Below, in pieces: positions 8,697 to 18,170 of a DNA stretch of 33,755 bases (position 1 is the first letter of the stretch; each line of letters starts with the position of its first letter). Source of the DNA: Hyphomicrobiales bacterium (GTDB taxonomy: Bacteria > Pseudomonadota > Alphaproteobacteria > Rhizobiales > JAKSCL01); the NCBI GenBank assembly GCA_022360615.1, contig JAKSCL010000183.1, forward strand, positions 1-33,755, in the 5' to 3' direction. The position numbers were made by a program, and so were the translations under genes. The notes under the pieces are model-generated. The model saw only the letters and a list, made by a program, of their open reading frames with translations. It was not told the origin of the DNA and ran no database searches.

Positions 8697-10925
8697 TCAT
8701 GCCCCGCCGGTCACCCGAATCACACCGCGCAGAAGTGAGGCAAACGGTTTAAGACCGGGCATATAGCGGCCGATGTCGTCGGTGTTCTCGCCTGCTGAAA
8801 TGGCGATGACGATATCGTCGGCGGTCGACAGGAAGTGACAATCCGTCGGCCCAATCGGAAAACAGGGGCCATCAAGGACAACCTGATCGCAGCGCGCACC
8901 GTCCCTCAGGATCGGCCAGACCAGTTGGACGGGGTCGGGGCAGTCGATGCTCAACACGCCCTGGGGCGCAAGCACCAGCGCGAAGTCGTCGGTCGTCCAA
9001 CGCACGAGCCCCTTATAATCAAGCTCATATCCACTGGGGCCGTACTGCAGGCCCAGATCCGGCGCAGTATCGACCGTGGTCGTCAGTCCTCTTCCCGTCC
9101 AGTCGGAATCAATGAGAATAACATTCTCCTGCTCAGCCGCCCCGGCGCGGGCAAGATTGACGGCGAGCTCGGTGTGGGCCCGCGAACCGGGCAGGCCGAC
9201 AATCGCCAAGCAATGCATACGGCCGGGCCGACGCAATGTCATCAGTTGCGCGCGAATGCTTGCAAGCGAGCGCAAAAACGTCTTGTCGGCCGCCAGTTCG
9301 GGCGTCGACAAGCCAGTGTTCCCGAAATTGACCGTGCCGCCGTTGAGCTGGGCGGATGCCAGCCGCGAACTGTGTTTCGGCATCGTCAGTTCGCCAATCA
9401 CCGGAAGGCCGCAGACCTCCTCAGTTGCAACAGCCGGAGCGCCCAGCATGGGAGCATCAGGTGACGCGCCGTCTGCCGATGCACTTCCAGGAAGCGGCTG
9501 ATGGCGCGGCATGCGCGGCGCAGCACGCAAAAGCGCGTTGCCAAGTACGCAACCCATACCGCCACCGCCGCCAAAGATGAAACCGGCCATCATTAAAAGC
9601 GCCATACGCGGTGGAAAACTGCGGTATTTAGGCGGAGTTGCCGTGGTGATAAGGCGCGTGTTGGCCGTATCGAGCTGTTCTTGTTCGCTCGTCTCGCGGG
9701 ACCGGGCAAGGAATGAACCGTAGAGATCGCGGCTCACCGCCGCCTCGCGTTCCATTTCGCGCAGTGTGACGAAGGCCTCGCCGTCGCCAATTGAGCGCGC
9801 TTTCAGTTCCTCAAGCTCACCTTCCGCCGCCGCCTCACGGCCCCGCGCCTCCGCAAGCATGTTGCGCGCCTCTTGAACGACGCGATCGATCTCATCCTCG
9901 ATCAGAGTGCGCAAATCGCGCTCCTGGGCGGCAATCCGCTCATATTCAGGATGGCTTGGCTGGAGCACAGCGCCCAACTCAGCCATGCGGCGGCGGACGA
10001 CGGCATATTGCCGGCGCAAATCCGCGATGGTCGCGGATTGGAATCCTTCGGGCACGCTCTCAGTCCGATTTGCCGCACCGCGGTTGGCGAGAACGGCGGC
10101 AAGGCGCGCTTCAGCGGCATCCGCCACACCGCGCGCTTGGGCGACCCTGAGGTTGGCCTCGCTCAACTGCTGCTCGGTGACCAACTGGCCACGGACACCA
10201 ATCAGATTGTTCCGCGCTTTGAAGCGTTCGATGCGCTCCTCCGCGGACCGGACTTGCTCCCGCAGCTCGTCAAGCCTGCGGGTCAGTGCAACGGTCGTGC
10301 GGCGGGCGGCCTCGGCGCGCGAAGCCGTTTCCTCCGCGAGATAGGCTTCGACAACGGCATTGGCGAGACGCGCAGCCTTGTCCGCGTCCTTCGCCTTCAC
10401 CGTGATTTCGATAATGTAGGTACGCTCCGGACGGGACGTCGTAATCGCGCCCTCGAGTTCCGACATGGCGCGAAGAACCGCAGCCCCGCTGTCGCCATCT
10501 TCCTCCTTGCCGCCAAAGTCCGGATCGGCGGCCAGGTCCTCCGCATCAACAACACGCCGCAAGACATTCGACGACGTGATGACAAGCATCTGGCTCTCAA
10601 TCAGCGCGATCCCAGTGTTTGGATCATCCGTGCGCGGCGTGAGTTCGCTCTCCAAAACGCGCAAGTCGCGCGGATCGATATAAAGCTGCGCGGTCGCGGC
10701 AAAACTCGGCGGCAGCGACTTGCCGACCGCAAGCATAAGAAAGGCGCCGAGCAACGCGCCAGCGACGATGATGAACCGGCCGCTCCATAGAATCGCAATC
10801 AGTTCGAAGACGGACCAAGCGCTGGGTCCCGGCGCGGGCGCGGCGGCGGTCTGCATGCCGGGCCCGTTGCGCGGCAGCGCGGGCGGAGACTGCGCAGCAC
10901 CGTAGTCCAACATGAAACGCCTCAA
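8697..10925 (-). CDS. Polysaccharide co-polymerase, Wzc/GumC-like, with degenerate tyrosine-autokinase domain
   Basis: N-terminal Wzz-type TM/periplasmic segment, long coiled coil (RRLDELREQVRSAEERIERFKARNNLIG), PCP-type AATPPKYRSFPPRMALLMMAGFIFGGGGG, C-terminal cytoplasmic domain with VILIDSD Walker A'-like motif. Confidence 0.85.
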   Translation of the reverse strand: MRRFMLDYGAAQSPPALPRNGPGMQTAAAPAPGPSAWSVFELIAILWSGRFIIVAGALLGAFLMLAVGKSLPPSFAATAQLYIDPRDLRVLESELTPRTDDPNTGIALIESQMLVITSSNVLRRVVDAEDLAADPDFGGKEEDGDSGAAVLRAMSELEGAITTSRPERTYIIEITVKAKDADKAARLANAVVEAYLAEETASRAEAARRTTVALTRRLDELREQVRSAEERIERFKARNNLIGVRGQLVTEQQLSEANLRVAQARGVADAAEARLAAVLANRGAANRTESVPEGFQSATIADLRRQYAVVRRRMAELGAVLQPSHPEYERIAAQERDLRTLIEDEIDRVVQEARNMLAEARGREAAAEGELEELKARSIGDGEAFVTLREMEREAAVSRDLYGSFLARSRETSEQEQLDTANTRLITTATPPKYRSFPPRMALLMMAGFIFGGGGGMGCVLGNALLRAAPRMPRHQPLPGSASADGASPDAPMLGAPAVATEEVCGLPVIGELTMPKHSSRLASAQLNGGTVNFGNTGLSTPELAADKTFLRSLASIRAQLMTLRRPGRMHCLAIVGLPGSRAHTELAVNLARAGAAEQENVILIDSDWTGRGLTTTVDTAPDLGLQYGPSGYELDYKGLVRWTTDDFALVLAPQGVLSIDCPDPVQLVWPILRDGARCDQVVLDGPCFPIGPTDCHFLSTADDIVIAISAGENTDDIGRYMPGLKPFASLLRGVIRVTGGA

Positions 10926-11013
10926 CCATCACTCTCAACACACGCGAAAAGGCGTGCTCGCTTCCGTCCATAACAGTCAGGCTGGAAAAACTTCGTTAAC
11001 CACGTTTTGAAGA

Positions 11014-11712
11014 TCAGAGGGCATCGGCGACGGCCCTGCGTAGCGCCGCACGGGCGAGGAGACGGGTAGAGTCGAGCGTCGGCAGCGGGGAATTCTCATA
11101 GTTCATTATGAGCGGGATTTCCGTACAGCCGAGCACGACGGCATCGCAGCCTTCATACTTCATGCGCCCGATGACCTTCTGGAAGAAAGTCACGGACTCG
11201 GGCTTGAAGATACCCCGGACCAGCTCATCCATGATGATGCGGTGGGCTTCTTCGCACTCGGCGGCCGCCGGGCGTACGAAGGTCAGTCCCCGCGCGCTCA
11301 GCTTCTCGGGATAGACGTCGCTTTCGACCAGCCAGCGTGTCCCCGTCAGGCCGATGCGCTTAAAGCCGCGCCCGGCCGCCGTTTCGGCAACGACCTCGGC
11401 GATATGCAGCCAGGGCAGCGGGGAGCGCGGCCCGACGAAGGGAAAAGCCTGGTGGATAGTGTTATCCGGGCAAATCAGAAAGTCAGCGCCCGCCTTAGCG
11501 AGCTTTTCTGCTGACGCCAGCATCAGCTCGCCCACGCCGCGCCAATCGTCCGTTTCGATACACGCCATGTAATCGGACAGGGACGGCGTATGCAGGGAGG
11601 CTTCGGGATGCGCATGCCCGCCCAGAAACTCCGGACCTTCAACGCAGATGGTGCGATAGCAAAGGGCTGCGCCCTCTGCCGAGCACCCGACAATCCCGAC
11701 ATGCTGGGGCAT
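11014..11712 (-). CDS. Aspartate/glutamate racemase family protein
   Basis: MPQHVGIVGCSAEGAALCY..., FLICPDNTIHQ, DAVVLGCTEIPLIM: Asp/Glu racemase-type motifs. Confidence 0.85.
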   Translation of the reverse strand: MPQHVGIVGCSAEGAALCYRTICVEGPEFLGGHAHPEASLHTPSLSDYMACIETDDWRGVGELMLASAEKLAKAGADFLICPDNTIHQAFPFVGPRSPLPWLHIAEVVAETAAGRGFKRIGLTGTRWLVESDVYPEKLSARGLTFVRPAAAECEEAHRIIMDELVRGIFKPESVTFFQKVIGRMKYEGCDAVVLGCTEIPLIMNYENSPLPTLDSTRLLARAALRRAVADAL

Positions 11713-11806
11713 CGCGTTTGCGCTCCGTCGCAGCGTGAGGAATACCGCGACGTCAAGCTTTCACGTGGAACATCGACCGGTCAAGGCTGGTGGCGCATGC
11801 GGTCCC

Positions 11807-12601
11807 TTATGCGGCCACCATTGCCGTTTCCGGATTGAAGGAAGGGACACCGATGGCATCGAGCGCCCGATCGACGGTTAAGCAGGTGAGCCCCGCTTCG
11901 AGCGATTGCTCGACAATGTCCGAGAACTGTTCGGGCGTGCAGCCGAATGTGTCCGGATTGGGCGCGACATCATGGGTCATGAAGATGAGCCAGCCATTTT
12001 TGTTGCGCGTTTCGGCGAACAATGCGGCGATGTCCTCCCGGCTCGGCATCGGGTCGCGCAATTCGACGGACAAGAGATAGTGCCGGTCTAGTATCCCGGT
12101 ATTGATGCCGGAAATGACGCTGCGGCTTGAACGCACAAGCGCGCTAAGTTGGCGTTTGCGTCTCAAGGTCGCGCGGCCATAGGGGTAGGCGTAGTTGGTA
12201 AACGCCTTGTCCGGCAAAATCGCCGAGAGGACATCCCGGTTGTGCCCTAAATCAGCCGTGAACGCGGCAGTGCTTAGCCTTCCAGACGGATCGTGGGCGT
12301 GGGAATGGAGCCCGATTTCGTGCCCGGCGTCGCTGAGCGCCTTTACACCGGCCTCACTGATGACCGTCCATTGCTTGAAGCGGCGTCCGATCGATCCGCT
12401 CGCGATATAGAAGGTGCCGCATACGCCGAAACGCTGAAGCATGGGATGCCCATGCTCAAACGCGCTTTGCGGACAGTCATCGAAAGTGAAACTGACCAGC
12501 GGACCGTGATTTTTCATCGCGCACGCGCCAACAGGCACCCGCTTCGCCATACGGTGGCTGAGCCGTTCAAGCATGCCAGCGGGTTTCACCTCATGGGACA
12601 T
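11807..12601 (-). CDS. Polysaccharide deacetylase (NodB homology domain)
   Basis: LVSFTFDDCPQSAFEHGHPMLQRFGVCGTFYIASGSIG (TFDD motif) and HEIGLHSHAHDPSG (HSxxH-type metal-binding motif). Confidence 0.9.
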   Translation of the reverse strand: MSHEVKPAGMLERLSHRMAKRVPVGACAMKNHGPLVSFTFDDCPQSAFEHGHPMLQRFGVCGTFYIASGSIGRRFKQWTVISEAGVKALSDAGHEIGLHSHAHDPSGRLSTAAFTADLGHNRDVLSAILPDKAFTNYAYPYGRATLRRKRQLSALVRSSRSVISGINTGILDRHYLLSVELRDPMPSREDIAALFAETRNKNGWLIFMTHDVAPNPDTFGCTPEQFSDIVEQSLEAGLTCLTVDRALDAIGVPSFNPETAMVAA

Positions 12602-12743
12602 GGCAGAGCAAGGGTGTCAGCCTAGCGTTAAGCTCCGGCTAACAAACGGAAAACACGCTTTCTCTTCCCAGGAAAAACGAGGACTGGCCCGGCGCTTGCT
12701 TCCAGACCCGCTAGGGTCCCGGCAGGCGATTGGATATCCCATA

Positions 12744-13835
12744 ATGACGCAAACGCGGCGCGAAATCCTTCAAAGTGCGGCCCGCAATCTGACAGGTGCA
12801 AGTCTGCTCGGCCTGACGGGCGCGGCTTCCAGCACAGCGCAAGCCGGATTCTGGCAAAAAAACACTACAATTCCTTTTGGCGCGGCAGTGAGTACCCACC
12901 ACGTTCGCGATGACGCCGCGTTCCGGCGGGCTCTCATCGGCCATTGCCAGATGCTTGTGCCGGAAGGTGCGCTCAAATGGTTCGATTTGAGACCCGCACC
13001 GGATGTTTTCGACTTCGCCGATGCCGATCTTATTGTCGATTTTGCCCGCCAAAACGGGCTCACCATGCGTGGCCACACGCTCGTCTGGTATGCAGCCATG
13101 CCCGATTGGGCGAAGCGCATCACCCAACGTCATACCGCCGAGTATGAATTCAGCCGCCACATCGATACCGTCGTCGGACGCTATCGCGGCGTCATCCCGT
13201 CATGGGATGTTGTCAACGAACCGATTTCTGACGACCCAGCCGGGCTGTTCGACATCCGCGCATCGGTTTGGTCGCAAACCCTTGGCCGGTCCTATGTGGA
13301 AACGGCTTTCCGCCGGGCCGCTGCAGCGGACCCGAATGCCCATCTCATCATCAATGAATATGACATCGAGTTCGTGGGACCACGCTTCCGGGCGAAGCGC
13401 GATGCGTTGCGCCGTCTTATCTTCGACCTGAAGGATCGCGACGTACCCATTCACGGGATCGGTCTCCAGTCCCATCTACGTGGACCGTTGACAATTGACC
13501 GGGAAGGTATTTCGCAATTCGTCGCCGACATGAACGGCATCGGCCTCGATATCCTTGTGACCGAACTCGATGTCATCGATCACAAGCTGCCAGGGCCGTT
13601 CGAAATCCGGGACGCGATTATCGCGGCGCGCGCCTATGACCTCTTGGAAGCCGTTTTTGAGGTTGTCCCGCCGAAAGCCATCCTCACCTGGGGCCTCAGC
13701 GACCGCTATAGCTGGATCTCCCATATGTTTCCGCGTGGCGACGGGTTCGAAAACCGGCCGCTGCCATTCGACAAGCATTTTCAACCGAAGCCGCTCTGGT
13801 ATGCCATCCAGCATTTTCGGCAAGGCGGTGCCTGA
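12744..13835 (+). CDS. Endo-1,4-beta-xylanase, glycoside hydrolase family 10, Tat-like signal peptide
   Basis: GH10 acid/base WDVVNEPIS and nucleophile ILVTELDVID segments; GHTLVWYAAMPDW; N-terminus MTQTRREILQSAARNLTGASLLGLTGAASSTAQA is twin-arginine-like. Start chosen at ATG 12744 rather than track start 12573. Confidence 0.9.
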   Translation: MTQTRREILQSAARNLTGASLLGLTGAASSTAQAGFWQKNTTIPFGAAVSTHHVRDDAAFRRALIGHCQMLVPEGALKWFDLRPAPDVFDFADADLIVDFARQNGLTMRGHTLVWYAAMPDWAKRITQRHTAEYEFSRHIDTVVGRYRGVIPSWDVVNEPISDDPAGLFDIRASVWSQTLGRSYVETAFRRAAAADPNAHLIINEYDIEFVGPRFRAKRDALRRLIFDLKDRDVPIHGIGLQSHLRGPLTIDREGISQFVADMNGIGLDILVTELDVIDHKLPGPFEIRDAIIAARAYDLLEAVFEVVPPKAILTWGLSDRYSWISHMFPRGDGFENRPLPFDKHFQPKPLWYAIQHFRQGGA

Positions 13836-13837
13836 AC

Positions 13838-15298
13838 ATGGTTGTCCGCCATATCGCGACATACATGGCCGCGCACGCGGTTTCCGCCTGTCTCGGCTTT
13901 GCCGCGATTATTGTCTACACGCGCCTTTTGAGCCCGGCGGAATACGGCCTTTATACGATTGGCATGAGCACGGCAGGCATCTTCGCCGCCGTTTTCTTTG
14001 CCTGGGTACGCAACGCGGTTCTGCGCTTTGAATCCGAAGGCGGCGGCGTCGATGTCCGGCGGACGGGCCTTGTCTGCTTTGCGCTTTCAGCGCTCGCGCT
14101 CCCCCTGGCGCTTGGCGGCATCGTCCTGATGCTCGATCTGCCCGCGCATCAGGCGGTTGCTGCAGGCTGTTTTGCAATTGCCATTTCCTTCTTCGAACTG
14201 AATCAGGAAATCCTGCGCGCCCGCCTCAGGCCGATGTTTTATCTTATCGGCGGCGTACTACGCGCCAGCCTTGCGCTGTGCTTTGGAACCATCGCCGTTT
14301 TCTGGACGGAAAGCGGTTTGGCGCTGCTCTTCGCTGTGAGCTTGGCCTATCTCTGCGCGGTGCTGGCGCTTGCCTTCAAGACCTGGGAGCACCCGGTTGC
14401 GCGCTTCAACGGACAGGCATGCCGGGAATTTGCCAAGTTCGGCGCACCCTTCGCCATTTCAAGCCTCGTCTTCGCCCTGTCTGCCGCCCTCGACCGTCTC
14501 CTCGTCGTCACCCTGCTTGGCCATGAAGCGGCCGGTCACTATGGCGCGTCCGCTGATTTCGTGCGGCAAATCATCTTGATCCCCGCCATCAGCATCTCCG
14601 CCGCCGCCTTTCCCATTGCATTTCGCACCTTCGCCCAAGACGGGGAAGAAGCAGCCATCAAGCACCTTGAGAAAAGCGCAGAACTCTTTTTCGCGACCAT
14701 GATCCCCGCAGTGACCGGTTTCGCGATTGTCTCGGATCACATCGCGGCGATCGTCTTCGGTCAAGAATTCCGGGCCGAGGCGACGGAACTGATGCCGGTT
14801 ATCGCTTTCGCGGCCTTCCTTGCCGCGATCTCGCAGTTCTACTTTCATATCGGCTTTCACATCACGAAGCGGACCCATCTGGCACTCATTCAGGAAACCG
14901 TGATGCTGATTGCGGGCCTTGCCCTGATGGTCCCGCTCATCCGCACCTTCGGGCTCGAGGGAGCCGCGGGCGCACGCGTTGCAACCGAAGCCATCGGCTG
15001 CCTCGTCTGCCTCATCGTCGTGCGGCGCATCTTCCGCCTGCCGCTCATCCCGCTGCGCCTCATGCGCATCGCCCCGGCGGTCGGCTTCATGGCGTTTGTC
15101 ACGCTTTGGATGGAAAGCCTGTTGCCGGCAGGCGAACCGCTCACGCTTGTGTCCACCGTCCTTGCCGGCCTCGCGTCCTACGCCTTTGCCGTCTACGTCT
15201 TCGATATCTGCGGCGCCCGCCGGATACGGCCTATCAGCCGCCTTGCGGACGCTCATCAGATCGTCATGCGGCTTGCCGCTTCCGGGAAATCCGCCTGA
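13838..15298 (+). CDS. Oligosaccharide flippase (Wzx/MATE-like)
   Basis: 486-aa polytopic protein; N-terminus AAHAVSACLGFAAIIVYTRLLSPAEYGLYTIGMSTAGI typical of Wzx flippases. Confidence 0.88.
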   Translation: MVVRHIATYMAAHAVSACLGFAAIIVYTRLLSPAEYGLYTIGMSTAGIFAAVFFAWVRNAVLRFESEGGGVDVRRTGLVCFALSALALPLALGGIVLMLDLPAHQAVAAGCFAIAISFFELNQEILRARLRPMFYLIGGVLRASLALCFGTIAVFWTESGLALLFAVSLAYLCAVLALAFKTWEHPVARFNGQACREFAKFGAPFAISSLVFALSAALDRLLVVTLLGHEAAGHYGASADFVRQIILIPAISISAAAFPIAFRTFAQDGEEAAIKHLEKSAELFFATMIPAVTGFAIVSDHIAAIVFGQEFRAEATELMPVIAFAAFLAAISQFYFHIGFHITKRTHLALIQETVMLIAGLALMVPLIRTFGLEGAAGARVATEAIGCLVCLIVVRRIFRLPLIPLRLMRIAPAVGFMAFVTLWMESLLPAGEPLTLVSTVLAGLASYAFAVYVFDICGARRIRPISRLADAHQIVMRLAASGKSA

Positions 15299-15301
15299 CG
15301 G

Positions 15302-16741
15302 TCATTCGGCTCTTCCAGCAGCCGACGACGTCAAATCCCGCTGTAGCTTTTCGTCCAGCGGGAAACGCCACATGATGGCGATCGCAGCGAGCTTCAAGAT
15401 GACAGGGACGAAGGCGTAAAGCAGCCCGAGCATCATCAACGCCGTCTCGGAGTTCGCAGCGTCGACGGGTGGTGTGTTCGCGTCAAACCCGACCGCGCCC
15501 AAGGCGAGAAACGCCACACCCACAGAAATCCCAAGCGCGGCCTTGGTGGCAATGCCCCAGGCGGCGAAATAGATGCCGGTGTTGCGCGCGCCGCTTTTGG
15601 CGCGGTCGGCATCGACGACATCCGCCTGGATGGATGCCGGAAGCGCCAGATCGGCCCCGACGGCAAAGCCCGAAACAAGTGAGATCACGACGAAGACCGC
15701 GATGTCCCCCGGCCCGACGGCGAAGGGCGTCCAGACAAAAGACGCACAGGCCAGCAGCATGGCGTAACCCCAGGCGCGGTGCTTGCTGATCCGGCGCGAC
15801 AGCCACGTCCAGAACGGAATGCCGGCAAGCCCCGCAAGGAAATAAAGAAAGAGCAGCCCGCCTTGCGCCTCCGGCATTTCAAGCCGGTAGGTGACGAAGA
15901 GAAGAAAGAGGGTCGCCGGAAAACCGTTCGCGGTCGCGTTGATGAAGTGGGAGGCGATGAAGCGCCAGAAAGGCCCGTTCCGGCGGATATGCGCACCCGC
16001 CGATCTGAATGTCCAGGACTGCACGGCGCGATGCGCTTTGTCCGGGACATGCCAGAGCGCCAGCGCCACCGCCGGCGGCAACAATATGCAGACGCCGACC
16101 GCCAGCCAATGAAGCTGATCGCCAAGAGCCGCGATGCCGAACGCGGCCAGTGCCGCCGGAAGACCCACCGCCAGAAGCGTGCCGGCGACGGTCACTCCCT
16201 CGCGGACAGCGGAAATGCGGGTACGCTCGTGATAGTCGTCGGAGAGTTCGGCACCCCAACTGTTATAGGGCAAGAGCGCAAGCGTCCAGCAAAGGGTGAG
16301 CGCGACGCTCCATAGCGCCAGATAACCGATATGCGTGTCCGCGGCGGGCGTCATGATGGCGTAAAACGCGATCATGGTGAGGGGCGTTGCCACAAAAAGC
16401 CAGGGCTTGCGGCGGCCAAAGCGGCTCTTCGTGGCATCGCTTGCAGCCCCGATAATGGGGTCAGAAACGGCATCGACGATGCGAGCGAGCATCAGGACGA
16501 GGCCGATCATCCCCAATTGGGCAGGCGGCAGGATCGAAGCGTAGAGCGTCGGCACATAGATGTAGACGGGAAGTGTCAGCGCGGCGAGCGGGAGGCTCGG
16601 CAACCCGTAAAGGAAGAGCGTCGGCCAGCGGATGCGCTCCACAGGCCGGGGCTCATTCTCTTGATCTGCCGGGACCGGCTGCTCGGCTTCGGCGATGGTC
16701 ATGCGAGAGTTACGGAATGTGCCCATTGATGGATCAATCAA
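15302..16741 (-). CDS. MFS transporter, GPH (glycoside-pentoside-hexuronide) type
   Basis: 12-TM pattern; LARIVDAVSDPIIGAASDATKSRFGRRKPWLFVATP is a MelB/GPH-like motif. In-frame ATG alternatives downstream of 16741. Confidence 0.85.
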   Translation of the reverse strand: MIDPSMGTFRNSRMTIAEAEQPVPADQENEPRPVERIRWPTLFLYGLPSLPLAALTLPVYIYVPTLYASILPPAQLGMIGLVLMLARIVDAVSDPIIGAASDATKSRFGRRKPWLFVATPLTMIAFYAIMTPAADTHIGYLALWSVALTLCWTLALLPYNSWGAELSDDYHERTRISAVREGVTVAGTLLAVGLPAALAAFGIAALGDQLHWLAVGVCILLPPAVALALWHVPDKAHRAVQSWTFRSAGAHIRRNGPFWRFIASHFINATANGFPATLFLLFVTYRLEMPEAQGGLLFLYFLAGLAGIPFWTWLSRRISKHRAWGYAMLLACASFVWTPFAVGPGDIAVFVVISLVSGFAVGADLALPASIQADVVDADRAKSGARNTGIYFAAWGIATKAALGISVGVAFLALGAVGFDANTPPVDAANSETALMMLGLLYAFVPVILKLAAIAIMWRFPLDEKLQRDLTSSAAGRAE

Positions 16742-16922
16742 CCGGTGCGGCGTTTCTCATTCCGTTTTCGAATGACCTGCTTTTTCGGTAAAACCGCACC
16801 GTTAGTCCAATTGCGCGTAAAGACATGGGAACGCTATTCGCCGCGCGGTCATCTTCGGGCCATGACCCCAAGGAAGCATACACCGCTACTCTCTTGCACC
16901 TCACCGACGAAGGAAACGACTG

Positions 16923-18113
16923 ATGCGAAAACCGCTTCTTACGACCGCTGTTCTATACGCGCTTGCAACGTCAGCCGCGCAAGCCGGCGACACGGTGAAG
17001 GTCGGTATTGTCTTCGGCTTCACTGGCCCAATCGAATCGCTCACCCCGGACATGGCTGCTGCCGCCGAACTCGCCTTCAAGGAAGCCTCCGACACCGGGC
17101 TCTTTCTCGACGGCACAACGATTGAGCCCATCCGCGCCGACAGCTCCTGCGTCGACGCGGCCGTCGCCACCGCAGCCGCCGAGCGTCTGATCACGGCCGA
17201 TGGCGTGGCGGCCATCATCGGCGCGGATTGCTCCGGTGTGACAACGGCGGTTGCGAACAATGTGGCCGTGCCGAAGGGCGTCCTGCTGATTTCGCCGTCC
17301 GCCACCTCGCCTGCCCTTAGCGATATCACGGACAATGGCCTTTTTTTCCGAACAGCGCCGTCTGACGCCCGGCAGGGACAAGTGCTGGCAGAAATCGTCA
17401 AGGAACGCGGCATCGACACCATCGCCATCACCTACACGAACAACGATTATGGCAGGGGCCTCTCCGATTCCTTTTCATCGGCCTTCGAGGCACTTGGCGG
17501 CTCGGTCGTCATGACCGCCTCGCATGAGGACGGAAGGGCGGACTATTCGGCCGAGGTTGGCGCGCTGTCCGCCTCAGGTGCGGAGCATCTCGCCGTCTTC
17601 GGCTATGTGGACCAAGGCGGCAAGGGCATCATCGAAGCCTCCATCGATGCGGGTGCGTTCGATACCTTCATCCTCGCCGATGGGATGATCGGCGAAAGTC
17701 TGACGGAAGCCTTCGGTGCGGACATGCCCGGCAGCTTCGGCACGCTGCCCGGTTCCGATAGCCCTGCGCGCGCCACCTTTGAAGAGATGGCGAAGGCCGC
17801 CGGCATCATCGGCAGCGGGCCTTATCGCGGCGAATCCTACGACGCCGCCGCTCTCCTTGTGCTCGCCATGCAAAAGGCCGGATCCGCCGAACGAAGCGCC
17901 ATCCAGCCCGCCGTCATGGATGTGGCCAACGCTCCGGGTGAAAAGATTTTTCCAGGCGAGCTTGAAAAGGCGCTCACCATCATTGCCGAAGGCGGTGACG
18001 TGGACTATGTGGGCGCCACCGACGTGGAATTCACCGAGGTGGGCGAAGCGGCCGGGGCCTATAAGGAAGTCGAGGTGAAGGATGGCGCGTTTGCGACGCT
18101 CTCGGTCCGCTGA
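16923..18113 (+). CDS. Branched-chain amino-acid-type ABC transporter substrate-binding protein
   Basis: Signal peptide MRKPLLTTAVLYALATSAAQA; DTVKVGIVFGFTGPIE..., VAAIIGADCSGVTTAVANNVAVPKGVLLISPSATSPALS: periplasmic-binding type-1 fold, immediately upstream of liv genes. Confidence 0.88.
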   Translation: MRKPLLTTAVLYALATSAAQAGDTVKVGIVFGFTGPIESLTPDMAAAAELAFKEASDTGLFLDGTTIEPIRADSSCVDAAVATAAAERLITADGVAAIIGADCSGVTTAVANNVAVPKGVLLISPSATSPALSDITDNGLFFRTAPSDARQGQVLAEIVKERGIDTIAITYTNNDYGRGLSDSFSSAFEALGGSVVMTASHEDGRADYSAEVGALSASGAEHLAVFGYVDQGGKGIIEASIDAGAFDTFILADGMIGESLTEAFGADMPGSFGTLPGSDSPARATFEEMAKAAGIIGSGPYRGESYDAAALLVLAMQKAGSAERSAIQPAVMDVANAPGEKIFPGELEKALTIIAEGGDVDYVGATDVEFTEVGEAAGAYKEVEVKDGAFATLSVR

Positions 18114-18137
18114 ACGACACGCATCGCGATGACGACG

Positions 18138-18170
18138 CCCGGCGGCCCTGCCGCCGGGTTCTTCTTTTGC
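18138..18170 (+). terminator. Intrinsic terminator/attenuator between SBP gene and livG
   Basis: CCCGGCGG-CCCTG-CCGCCGGG perfect 8-bp stem followed by TTCTTCTTTT. Confidence 0.7.

Noticed and set aside
9873-10790. 305-aa plus-strand ORF antisense to the Wzc-like gene
   Set aside because: Lies entirely opposite a well-supported coding sequence; high-GC antisense open frames are common and the translation shows no recognisable family.
11780-11825. Hairpin GGTGG-CGCAT…ATGCG-CCACC at the 3' end of the deacetylase gene
   Set aside because: Overlaps the coding end and lacks a U-tract on the relevant strand; not convincing as an intrinsic terminator.
14459-15256. 265-aa minus-strand ORF antisense to the flippase gene
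   Set aside because: Highly charged, low-complexity translation (many D/R/H/G), the typical antisense shadow of a hydrophobic membrane protein gene.
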